DNA of 64,000 nt from Amblyornis subalaris (lineage: Eukaryota; Chordata; Aves; Passeriformes; Ptilonorhynchidae), in assembly GCA_018881555.1 (NCBI GenBank), contig JACAXG010000074.1, positions 2,921,081 through 2,985,080 on the forward strand, read 5' to 3'. The translations under genes were made by a program, and so were the position numbers. The notes beneath the pieces are model-generated. The model did no database searches. It worked only from the letters and a program-made list of their open reading frames with translations, and was not told the origin of the DNA. Shown in pieces: positions 13,001 to 25,700 of this stretch; positions within the stretch are counted from its first letter, which is position 1; each line of letters starts with the position of its first letter.

Positions 13001-16000
13001 ATTTTTTCTTGAAAATTATGTATGTGTCATTTTTAATACTGTTTTGTTAAGATGGGCAATATGAACACAGACGTTTTTAGCTCACTTACCAAGCTGTTAG
13101 GTCATCCCAAGGCGAACACAGGCAAAACAGGTGGAAGCAGTGGATGTGGAAACAGAAGAAACTCCTATTCATGGTCACCGTCTTTGTGATGTAGTTAGCA
13201 AAGGGCCACACAGTAGTTCCTTTTTTAAGCAGGAGGAAGAGGAAAGACTTTATGGCCTGTGGAATTTGTAGAGGAAAAGAGAGTCTGATAGTGAAAATAT
13301 TGAGGTTCTGGTAAGAAAAAAATCACAGCTCCCTCATGGTCTACATGACAGAAGTTGACAAAATTGGTGGCTGGTCCTCTCTACAATTTCATCTGTGCAA
13401 GGTCTCTCATGACAGTCTGTCTGGAGAATAATGAGAATATTATAACTAAGTGTCTGATGAATACCAAAGTTTTTACCAGACTTCTCTCTCTGCAGCATCA
13501 TGATTTTGATCACATGACTCAAAGACTGTGGTCAGGATATGCAAGTAACCAATCATTTTGGGTACTTCAATTTTTGGGAAGCTTTAGAGAGGCTTCATTT
13601 GCAGAGAGTGCTACCGTTCCTTCTGAAAATCAGGCTACTGAGGAGTTTCTCAGTTTCCACGTGGGCACACATTGCAAAGTTCAGGCAAGGACAGGCACAG
13701 CCTACCTTGACAGAGTAGTCACCCAGAGTGAAGTTTGTTTGGGACAGTGCCTTTGCACATCTTCTCTTCTGAAAGTCTCAGGTCATCCATAGATCATATG
13801 CTCAAAAGAAATTAATCTACAGGAGGATGAAGTGGGTCTTTCTAACTCTTCCAGGGAACAACTAATTAAGTTTGAGTCACTGAACCTCGACCTGAGAAGG
13901 AACAAACAAAATGAGAACCTTTGCACTCTACGTGCATCACACATTCCTTGATTTGGGCCAGGATATTAAATTTCAGATCACAGCTGTGTCTGGGATGCTC
14001 GTGCAGTGAATAAATGTTTTGCTTCATTTTTATATTAATACTGAGCAAATCTGACATGGAATTGTTGGAAAACAAAAAGGCCAGGAACTTATAATATACT
14101 TGTGAAAGGTAAAACTTCTCCAAACAGAATCACCAGCAAGATTTATTTGATGTTTGAAGAACAAAAGGCTGTAGGTGGTTGGATTACTGGCTTACAAATC
14201 CCTACCAAGAGGAAGAGACATGTATATTTTCACCATGGCATTTTTAGACAAAATGTATGGATTTAGACTTTACCTCCTACATGCCATAATACTATGACAC
14301 ATCCTTCACTTAAAATAGTTTTATGAATGAACAGGTAATTTCCCAATGAAGTGAGATAATCTGAAANAGTAACAGACTTCTCACAGGTACACCTTACTCC
14401 CAAGAGAATGATGATCTAAGGTGGAGGAGTTTCTTTGGCTTTTCTTCTTCCATGTTGATTTTTTGGAAAGGGAATTGAAAAGGCAATTGAAGAGAAGTGG
14501 TAAGAGGAGCAGAGAAAATATCAGTAATGTAGAGGCAGAAAGAAAGGTAGAATTCAAGGTGAGCACTGGAAGTGTAACCTTGAACAGAGCTAAGCAAAAG
14601 GGAAAATAGCCTGCAGAAAAAAAAATGTCTGTGTACTGTCTGCGTAGACATCCAGTTTAACCTGAGTAATTTATACATCTATGTGTTCTGAAGTGAAACA
14701 GTCCCACCAAGCATTTTCTTTTTAGGAATTTTATCCTGACTGCACCTTAATCCTAAATGAAAAGCAAATTTTGCCGCCACTCACTATTACTCCCTCCATC
14801 TTCAGACTGCTTCTAAGCAGTGGATTCTGGCATAATCCAAAACTGCCAGTAGAACCACGCGTCTTTCTAAGAATTAAATCTCGCTTACACGCAGGCAGAC
14901 CTTTGACAAATGGTGGAAGAGCACCCTCTGGTGACACCAGGCACATCGCCGTATGCTGCTGCCAGTAGGAACTGCATTCCTGGAGTACAGGCTGTGCTCT
15001 GGAAAGCCTGCCTCGATGTGTTTTAATATGTTTTAATTCATTATTCAGTTATACATAAAGAGTACAAGAGTGAACGTCCTGAATACAAATCAGGGCTGAC
15101 AGTGACCTTGTTTCTACTGCCCCTTAAATCACTGACTTCTTGTAATTTGAATCAAACTTTTTCTGAATTGTTCTGAGACATTTTTTAGGAGGCTTCGGAG
15201 CAGGTTTTATGGGCACCATGAAATGCAGTCCCAAGTTTTATTGCACTGGACATTTCAAGGCTTTTCAGTGTGTGATCCAAGCGTTTTCTTACAGTGTTCA
15301 AGGAACTTGGCTGAGCTGTCTTTTCAAAGATTTTCTTTTCCCATAGAAGCAATTATTAAGAAAAATGAATTACCTTTTGCCATTCTAGCTATTCAGAGGT
15401 AAGGAAAAAGGATGGATCTTAACCTATTATTTGCAAATCATAGCTAATTTCAGCACAAATTGAACCCAAATATGCTAACAAATAAAATACATGATTTTTC
15501 TGAATAGGTTCTTCTTCACAATGATGATGGCACCCATTTCATTAAAATTCAAGGGCAAGCTAATGTGAGTTTAGTTAGAATTTTAAAAAGCAGTTAGTAG
15601 TTATAATAAGTTCAGAAAACACTTTCTGGAATTTTAGTCTGCAAAGAACTGGTTTTCTAAGGCTGTGGTTTGTGCAGACTGACTCTCTCATGCTTCAAAA
15701 CTGTGTAAACCCCCTAAACATCAGGGAGCCTTGCCAAAAATTAGGTAAAGGTCAAGAATGTTGAAACCGGAGAAGTTCTTAACTGTGATGTCTGACTCAA
15801 GTATATAATTAATGAAAAAATGGTCATATAATAACCAAATTATTTGTTAATTTATCATGTGAACCTGGCCAACATAATATTGATTTAATCTTACATTTAA
15901 TAAGACAATACAGCATTACATCTCCAAAGTGTAAGCATAAGCATCAGAATGTTGCCTGGCATAAAACTGAGTACCATGTCTGAATAAGTCAGCACAGATC

Positions 16001-19000
16001 ATATCATGATTATCGTGACAGAAAGGTGATATGTTGTGCTACCTCCCAGCATCTCACAACAGTGGGCTGATAAATCTTCATTCAGCCTGTGATGCCACCT
16101 GGGAGTGTTAAGTTTGTTGCAATGTTGAAGGTGCTGTAGCAGAATCACCCAGCTGGTAAGTCTACTGCTTTGTGCAGTGAGCAATATTAAGGAAGGCTGC
16201 AGTAATTGATGCATTGGAGCAAAATCACTCACATTAACTTAGAAAACAGATCCATTTTTGCGCAAAAAAATGAGGAAGGATAAAGTTACATCTCCAAAGG
16301 ATTTAGCTGTCAATTTGTATGAGATTTCTAGGGTTTCTTAGAGCACAAGAAGTAAAAAAAAAACCAATCCAAGTTCGGGCTCAGTTATTAAGAAGCCACC
16401 TATTAGGGTTATATGCACAGTAAATGTTCAACAAATTCATGGGGCTCTACAACTTGGAAGAAGCTGCTTTGTGCAGAGACAATAAGCAGCCTGCACTGAG
16501 TCTCAAATGAGAGCTTCCTGTCCTTTCCAACGGCAAGACCAGGTACCTACTGTGGCCAGCAAGGTTTGTATTGAGTCAGCTTTGGTGGGAGTTCTTGCTT
16601 TTAGATTCACGTGTGTGCATCCACTCTTGCCAAAGATCTGATGTCACTTACTGGAAGGGGAAAATCCCTCTTTGGCAGATGTATGTGTTCTAAACAAGAT
16701 ACTTCCTTTTCTGTGTGCCAGAGTGATACTACTGAAATTATCTTCTGCATCTAATGTCAGTCATGCGGCAACTGTCTGGGAGCAGCCATGGATGCATGGT
16801 CTGTCTGCTTAGTTGCAGTCATACAGGTAACATCAGCCATGAGTGCTACCTGCATTTTGTTCCTTCACAAGTGCTATCACAAAGGAATCAACTGACCCGA
16901 GCTTGGGTCTCCCTGAAGCTGTTTTGTTGCCAATAAAAGCATGCATCATTTAAAAGAGAAACCTCCACTTGGATTTATCATCACTAGTGTTACTAAAGAC
17001 TAAACATTAAAAATTCAGTCGCCATAAATAATGTAATCAATTTAAATCACGTGGTTTAATATATCTAAATCATATAGCAATATGAAGGTTTTTCTCTCTG
17101 ATTTTTTGGGGCTTTGCACCCGTGAAGATTTTATTTCTTTCCAGAAACCACAAAATTAAGAAAACCTTGGTTTCTTAATTGAAACAGAGACTTTAACCTA
17201 NTCCCTTGATTCTGTGAGCTGGACTATAAACAAACATCGAATACTGCAAGGCTCATAATAAAAATAAGGAGAATTGTCAATGCCTTATTACACGGCTTCA
17301 CATCCTTTATGCAGGGCCACTCAGGAGAAAGATTTCCCTCTAAGATTGTCAGCATTTTCCTTATCAGTCACCTCAAAAGCAGCAGTATGGCTGACTCCAG
17401 TGACTATGTTGAATTTTTTTACAGTTCAAGGCTAATGAAGTCTTTTGTTGTAGAATTCTCCTAGCAATTTCTCCACCATCTCCAGTAGTTCGTATCCTCG
17501 TGATTTTGAAAGGCTGGAAGTTAATATGTTTGGAGTTACACTGCTTATCCCCAAAGCATGCCCTCTTATCAGGGACTAGGCCTTCTAGAAACAGAAGGTG
17601 GAAAAAGATGCCTTGTGACTGCCATGACTTTTGAAATTAGGAGGAAAGTTCCTACAGGTGCCCAAACACCTGGGATATGCCATATGCTGTCTGGTGTAGT
17701 TTGTTTGGAATGGCTGTTAAAATCTCAGCTCATTCACTAAGCAAGCATTAAAAGCTCCAGCAAGCTCGGCTCCCCATTCCTGCTGCCCTCTTTCTTGGGA
17801 TCCAATAGATGTGCAGCTGCATCTACTCTCCTAAACCTGTTTCTGTGGAGGCCATATAACCTCTTCTAGCTTCCCATCTCTTGGCCTTGCTCTGACAGCT
17901 TCCCGTACCCCAGGCTGTGAAGCCCTGTGGTTGCAGACATGTGTTGCTTCTCTTACTCAGACTTTTTGTAAACTAAAAAGCCATGCTGTGAAAGCCCACT
18001 TCCTACAGATGGACTCAGGAGAAATTGCTTCCTTCCACTTTGGGAAGCCTGGGGCTGGTGCAAAGCTGAGCAGTGAGCATGGAGCAATGATATAAACTGG
18101 CAGTTCAGCACAGTCCACATGGAGCAGAAATGACCGAATCCAGGAACTGCTTCTATGGAGGAGATGCAGTTGTTCCCATTAATTCAGGGACTATAACTTC
18201 CACCAAGAGAATAATTAACCTTTTACCTTGACTACTGTTCTACTGAGCTTAAAGCCACTTCTCTTCATCTCTCCTGGTGAGGCTATCTCCCAGCTCCCTT
18301 TCTACTGCAGATTTAAAGAAAAAACTCACAATGCATTTTCTTTTTTGTCAGTCTTTGCTTCCCTAACTGGCTGTCTTCTAGTCAATTCATCTACTGTACT
18401 CTTCCCTCTGTGTAGCCAAAAAAATCCTGCAATTTTTTGATTTAGAAAGTAGGATGAATTGAGTGCATATGCTCTATCAGAACATCGCATCAGGATTTGC
18501 CTGCCTTTATTTCTGGAAGTATGTATGAACCGAAGCAGCATGTTTCACAGTGGCTCAGAGAAAACAGGTCTGTGCTGGTCTGTGAGAGAGAGAAAAGCCA
18601 AGTCTGCTTTCAGGAAGACAAAGTGAACTGGGAGTTCCAAAGTGAGAAGGCAAGCGGTGGCTCTTATGCCATGCAGTAAGGCAGAAGTACCAAGTACCAG
18701 TGATTTTTCCATGAGCTTGCCAACAGGCAGAATTTCAAATGTTGAGCCAGTTCTGAAAAGATTGTAGTTTATGAAAGTCTGCCTGCATATCTGCTGGGCG
18801 GTTGTGCAGAAGAGTGGATGTTCTCAGGAGGGCATCCACTTATTTCGTAGGAGAAACTGAGGAAACAAAGAAATGCATGGTGAAAGGGTTAGAGTCAGGA
18901 CAAATATTTTAAATATTTTATGGAGAAATAAAACACAAAGGAAAAAAGCAACATCTCTGGCCTTTGACCATGGTCAGCTCTAGTCCAACTTCCTTCCAAA

Positions 19001-22000
19001 ATGTTTTACTTAACTCTTTCATTTTCAGAGTCTTCATGAGTCAGACCTCATGTCTCATACTGAGGTTTTTCAGGAGACCTGGACATGAGTTTGACTGTTA
19101 CTAAATTCTGCCCACCAGAACACACTCCCGTGCTAACAGGTTACTGTACTGATTATCAGGCCTTTTAGTAATCAAAAAATTAAATCAGAAAAGCAAGGAG
19201 ATTGAAAGTATTGCCATGAGGAAAGAGTTAATACCAGAGCAGTAAACTTGTACTGACAAGAGCCTATTCCTGCCACTGCAGGGTAAAAATATACTATTTG
19301 TAATAAATGTATATAACTGCAATATCATTTACCTTTCAAGGCCATCAGATTAACTATCTAAACACAACATTTAGGTTAATCTTCAAATATCACTTTATCT
19401 TCCACAGTAATTTTGCTGACAGTCCCAGCCAAAGTCTGCTGTGGTCGAAGGAAAGGAAAGTTTTCTGTTGTTTTATATTGAATCAGGCCAAAGCATTAAG
19501 TCATTGAGGCAAAGCTGGATACATATACATAGGAAGTAATAGAAAATGTCATGCTTTTACAGACTTCCTATCTCCAGCTGCACCCATCAGTAGCACAAAT
19601 ATATTCCACTTTTAACATATTTTCCATAAGAAAACTCTATTTTTTCAATTCAATTATATATATATAGATACAGATATATGTAGTTTTCTGGAGGGTTTTT
19701 TTGAGGGGAGGTTTTTCAGTCGGTTGGTTGGTTTATTCCTGGATGCAACCCATTATCCATACTGAGTTTTATTTGTTAGATGCAGTGAAAATGCCAACAT
19801 CAAGTAACTAGACTGGAAGGAACTTCCTGACATACTGAATGACAAGAGCTGATGATCCATCTGCTCCAGCATTCTCTGCCTGATGAACTGCTGGTGCCTC
19901 CATTGCATAAAATGAGAGATGTTATAATTACTGATTAATTTTCAAGCTGTTATTCTATGTACTTTTAAGCTAGGTGGAAAAGATGGGATTTTCCAGGATC
20001 TGTTTGAATGAACATAGGGCAATAGCGTGCTGAAAAGGAACATGAGGAAGACTTTCTCTCTTGAGCAAAAGAAGGAGGAAGATGCTGAAGNGAAATGTGC
20101 CCAAAGAATGATGGCATTACTTAGGCTGGTGTTGCTGGACCCTTCACAAGGTGTGACAGGGATAAAACACTCCCATGGATGAGGTAAAGGATGCACAAGA
20201 TGCCATCAAGCAGCAATCTGCTGGGGGACAGGCTTGCTTTGGCTCTAGTCAGTGGCCATTTTAACACTTAATTCAGAAGGACACAGCATTTGCTATCGTA
20301 TTAGCAGAGCTCCTGGAAGTGGTAGGGGCAGCATAGTGTCCCGTGGGACACAAACCTTATGGACAACTATTTCCTGCCTGTCCTTTACAGCACATTAAAA
20401 CTGTGTAAGAGTCGGAAGTGCTTTGGCAAGTCATACCTGAGCACATCACAGCGATTTCCCAGCCCTGCAGGCCAGGTTCCCTTCCCTAACAGCAGATGGC
20501 AGTGAAGTTAAACAAATGAGTGGAAATAAGTCGCGAAAATACGTTTTGCCTGGTGGATGCTGTTGCTGCAGACAGCTCAGAGAGCTCCGTGGATAGTCAG
20601 ACAGTGCAAGGTTCATTTCCAATGCACAGATCTCCTGTAGCACATTCAGGAGGCAGAAAATATTAATTCATCCATAGCTGTTTGCAGTCCCAGTCATGTT
20701 TATTTGGTTTGTGATGTCTTTGGTGATAGAAACAGTAGAACAGATAGAATCTGTTATCATTTCTTTCTTACATCCATCTTTCATACATTTAAGATTATGC
20801 ATAGCTGAACAGATGAAGATGAAGCTCAGTTTCAAGCGAATAAACTTTTACTCTTTATTACGTATCTTGTTCTACCTCTGAGACAGTGAAGATCATGTGT
20901 TGCTTTAAAACTTTTATATTGCTAATTTTTTTTTGCTGCCAAAAAATTGTGTGAAAGGGTTAATAAGACATCAGTTTAAGGCCAGAAGAACAAAGCAGGC
21001 AAATGCTGGAGATATCAGTACAGATATTTGACTGCAACTTCTAAGCTCCTCGCCTAAAGTGAAAAAGGAATGAAAAGATATTAGGGATATCTCGATAACG
21101 TCATTAATACCGTAGTTCTATGGCATTGTCATGAAAAAAACATGCTTGTGTGATTCCCAGTCAGATGCTAGAGCATCAAATAGAACATCTTTTTCNCTTA
21201 CTTACTGCTCACTGCTTGATCCACCTGAGGAAACCCAGCAGGACCTTCCCTCCATCACATGCCAAGGTAATTACTCAATCCTGTAGGATTACGCAGAGCA
21301 CTGAGGAGTGCCTTGAATACGGTACTCAAGGCCCAGATCTTCATTTCAAAATCCATTCGAGACAAAAGCAAGCTCTGGGTGAAGTCCTCAGCTGTTATCA
21401 NTACTGACCTGAATGTCCCTACTACAACAGCTGAAGGAGAGGAACCAGAGGAACCNTTCTTGCCCTCCTCTTTTGGACCATTAATGCTCTGCAACACAGA
21501 CTTGGGGTCTGCAGTCCTGTTCTTGAGAGAGGCACCAAGCCAGTGGGACTGCTCAAAGAGAGGGCTTCAAGGCTGCTCCCAAGAGTTTGATTGCCCTCAT
21601 CGTAGCATCCATAACTACATATGTTCTTTTCAAGCTCATATTTACACATCCTAGAGTCTCAATATGCTTTTAATCTTCCTGTTGTGTTAGAACTGTTAGT
21701 TAAAAAATTCACATGGCACCCCAGCAGACATATTTATAACAAGCAAAGGCACAAGTCTCAATCACTTGTGTAGAAGCAGCCCTTCTTAATCTGTCAATCA
21801 ATCCATGCACAAAATGCACGGAGCATCAATTTCTTTTTAGGTTATTCACTGTGACTTATGTATCTGCCAATAAATCTAAAATACAGGTCAAAGAATATGT
21901 AGCTCAAGTAAATCTATAAATGTAGCAGAAAAGCATCACTAACTACCTCAGATTGCCAAAGCTGAGGTCATTTCCTTGTTGTGAAAAATACTGAGTCCAT

Positions 22001-22399
22001 AAATTATTTTTATCACCTCTGGGGCAATGCAAACAGTTTCCCACAGATGCTGAAAGTATGATATGTTTTTTATTTAATATCAGAACAGCACTTTTACCCA
22101 GCTCTTAAAATACGAGGCCCAAGATTTTGCTTGTGCTTTAAGGCCCCAATTCAGCAACATATTAAAACAGATGCTTCAGGTCCTGACATTAAACACGTGC
22201 CAAAGTGCTTTGTTGCATAGTCACAGATTGCTGAATTGGAGCCTAAAGACTAAATCTTTTTCCCATGAAATTCTGGATTTACCCTCCATTTTCCTTCAAG
22301 GAAAACAAGGCATTTATTCAAACATAATATACATAAACATTCAAAAACATTCAAAAAGGCTTTTCTTTCAGTGATCAGTGGGTGAGCCATAGCTCTGGA
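10097..22399. other. Intergenic, no gene recognised
   Basis: This is 12.3 kb between CCDC93 and INSIG2. Open frames reach 145 codons (13,355-13,792) but lack family resemblance, splice context or codon-like composition. The sequence holds short A or T runs, a short TA run near 19,655-19,668, a T/G low-complexity patch near 19,695-19,731 and a CTCF-like motif at about 14,919-14,936. I recognise no RNA gene or dispersed repeat. Confidence 0.6.
14919..14936 (-). promoter_or_regulatory. CTCF-like motif, minus orientation
   Basis: GAGCACCCTCTGGTGACA on the plus strand is the reverse of TGTCACCAGAGGGTGCTC, about two changes from the CTCF core CCACCAGAGGGCGCT. This is a motif resemblance only. Confidence 0.35.
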
Positions 22400-25300
22400 G
22401 GTAAACCTTCGACAAAAATTGATGTATCATTTCTTACAACAGTTTAAGTGGCATTTACATAAGATTTAGTTAGTGTTGTCTCCACAAGGAAAATAAAAAT
22501 ACTTTGAACATGGGAAGACATAAGTGTGAATGCTGAACGTCCTACAGAGAACTTTGGAGAAAACACCACTGAATTAACTTACAGTACATTTGTTAAACAT
22601 GAGCAGCTCTAATAATGACATTTCATTTAACAATGCCCTTTGTCTTTTCAGTTCATCAGTTACCTATTTCAGTAATGAACTGCAGTCATACCATTCTGAT
22701 TTTCTCCTAATGTAAAGGCTGAGATCACTTCACTTGCAGTGAAGCNTGATGCTATTATTCTGTTTGTGGCTTAGGAAAAAAGCTATAGAATATATCACAA
22801 TTGTAATTGGCTAACAAATATTAAAGTCTATGATCAGTAAGGATACCAATAACTTCATTTAGCTATTAATGGAAACAAGTAAAATGAAAAAAAAAAAAAA
22901 AATAGAAATGGTTGAAAATGCCCAGCATGTCTATTTCATGAGCAGAGGAGTAAGTATTCAGCTGGGAAAAAAATGAGCCACACATTAATGTTATTTTAAT
23001 TTTTTATCAAGAATCCATGCATAGAACTTAGCAGCAACATTTTCAGTTAGGATGAATATTCTCAGTTGCAAAAATAAAATGGAGTTGTCTGCCCTATTTA
23101 AGAAGGATTTTATAAAGAACTAGAAGTCATCAGATTAGGTGGATAATATCCCACTTTGCACTATGTAAACACAAGAGAGATAAAAAATATCATAGGTCTA
23201 CTTGATATGATCCATAAGTCTTACAAGGGGTAATGGAGCTTACTTTCACTAATTTGCCTACCTCTTTTTTGGGTTTCTTAGATTTCAAAAGCTTTTTCAT
23301 TGCCTTTCTAGCTGCAAGAGAGATATTTTAACCAGGCTGCTGTTTTCACTTTCCTATTCACCATGATCCATTCAAAATATTTTCAGACTTCACCAAAAAC
23401 ATTTAATTAGCAGAGAGTGGTGTCCAGGATTTCATAATCTTTTTCCAACTGAACAAAATCTGCACAATTTACAATAGATCTTTGGAAAACTGCTTTTTAC
23501 TGTGTGCTGCATCTATAGATCTCTCTCAATTACCCACAGTAAATTTAGGCATTGTACAAGAGCAAATTTTACAGTCCATGAAGAGATGAAGTGAAATCTA
23601 GATGAAATTCATTGTGACAGATTCTCAGTTAGTGCCCTGATGTGTCTGTATTACAGAAGATAGACATTCTATTAGCATGGAAGCTCCCATAATGGACTGT
23701 GAATCATTTCAGGTAATAGAGATGCCAACTGGAATGACTGAAAAGCACTATTGAATTCCATTAGAGCTCTTTGTTTTTAAATCAGTCATTTCTTTGTGAA
23801 TATCCAACTATATACTTCTTGACCTTAGCTGAGAGTAATAATTGTGAACTAATATTACAAAACATTAATCTGAGTTACTGTTCAATTAATGTTTCTGTTT
23901 GAGGGTTATTTTTATGCTGCAAATGTGAAGGAGACTGTGGCTTATACTACAAATATGTATTTGCACTTGAGCTAGTGCAGAATGCAATTTTCTGTTATAT
24001 TTCTGTCTCCACTGTATTCAGTCTCATCTCATTAGCTGTAAAAAGACCCGGGTATTGGCTTTTCTTTTTCCATGTCATCCTACCAGAATAAAATAACTAT
24101 AATCAACAAATCTATAAAGATAAACATTTTTATAAGAGATGCCACAAATAGTCTTCTTTCATTTAGGTGCTTGGTTAATTATCAGCAAAATAACTAACAC
24201 CATATCCTGTTACCCAAACAGCCCCACCTTATCTATCAATCATGTATGATTTATCAGACTTGATAATTGCTTGGATAATTAACACAGAATTTAGGTTTAT
24301 TCAGTGTGCTGAAACCTCAGAAATGCCTGCATAATTGCCATTTGTGTAGTAGATGAAGTTATGAATAATTCTTTTTCACATAAATATGAAGACTGGATTG
24401 CAGGCAGCACAATTTCCTCACCCATAGCTATTAATGCAGATATTATGTCATACAAGTGCTATGGTATTGTCACATGTTAACTATATGTATACAGGTAAAG
24501 TAATTAAAATGCATATCCATAAAAATAAGGGGAAAATCTTTCCCTTTGTTTGTAGGCACTGCATGCTTCTCTCCTGAAGAAGTACAGGAGAATGAAGGAA
24601 AATTAGTCTACTCAGTACAGCAGCAACCAGATTTGAATCTCTGTAATATTCGCACATAAATCCTTTGGGAAGTCTTTAAAGAGAGTAGGTTCTGTATCTT
24701 CTGTCTACGATCATCTATTTTCACATCAGAATGAGCAACATTATCCTTATATACCAGAGTATCTGTGTCTACAGCCTGAAAATGAGCCTCTCCTTAATGT
24801 TGTAATGACAGGTGTAAGATTAACTTTGTTAGGTGTCTAGCCACTCATGCAAACTAAATTAAATTAATGGAACAAATTTCTCTCATAATTAAGATAAAAA
24901 TTCATGTCAGCTGTAACCTTGCTGTACACTAATTATATACAAATGATTTATCATCTGCTTCGCCCAGAATATTAATCCTCAACTCATTGATAACTGCAGC
25001 CAGTGTTAAGAGATGAGAGTTGATTAACTATGACAGATTGGGCAACCACAGTACCAAGTGCCTGAACAACCAGTGAAACCAATAATATTCAAATAGCACT
25101 TCTTATTTAAAAATGCATTCCCATGGAAACAGATGCATGTTTAATGAGGGATACACAGATTATTTCAATAACGACTGATATTGGAAGAGCGGGCAGAACT
25201 AATCAATAATAATTAAGTCCTTAGCCTGGATAAGATATGGTTTTATAAAGCAGGTTATGTACATATTAGTGAGGTACTGGTTCAGGCCATGTTACATATA

Positions 25301-25700
25301 ATGTCTTCATGTATTGCTGTTGGGTATTTATTTTCCTATTGCTGCAGCTATTGCNTAATTTACAGATGTTAAAACGTCTACAGTCTAGTCTCGGCTCCCA
25401 CCAGCTCTAATAAAAAGAAGACGAAACTGATGCCACCAACAGTCCTTTGAAAGTCAGCTCCTGTGGTAATTAGGCATTGGGAAATTTCTTTATGCAAATG
25501 TCATTCTACAAAAAAGCAACCCAACCAACACAAAAAAAGCCCAAACAACACTCGAAGCAGCATCTGTTAAGACACTCATTCACCTCTTGGAATACGATGT
25601 TATATTTGTACTTTCAATGAAAATTATTAAAATTAACTTGTAAAACCTTAAAAAAGTTTTACTTTTTAGTAGGTGATATGTATTTTGGGGAAGATTGTCA
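22400..25700. other. AT-rich, ORF-poor intergenic stretch
   Basis: For about 3.3 kb no open frame of 60 codons occurs on either strand, because stop codons are dense in AT-rich sequence. The stretch is rich in TAAT/ATTA words, especially around 24,150-24,400 and 24,900-25,300, and shows no CR1 or microsatellite. An A run lies near 22,886-22,903. It may hold conserved noncoding elements, but sequence alone does not show that. Confidence 0.4.
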
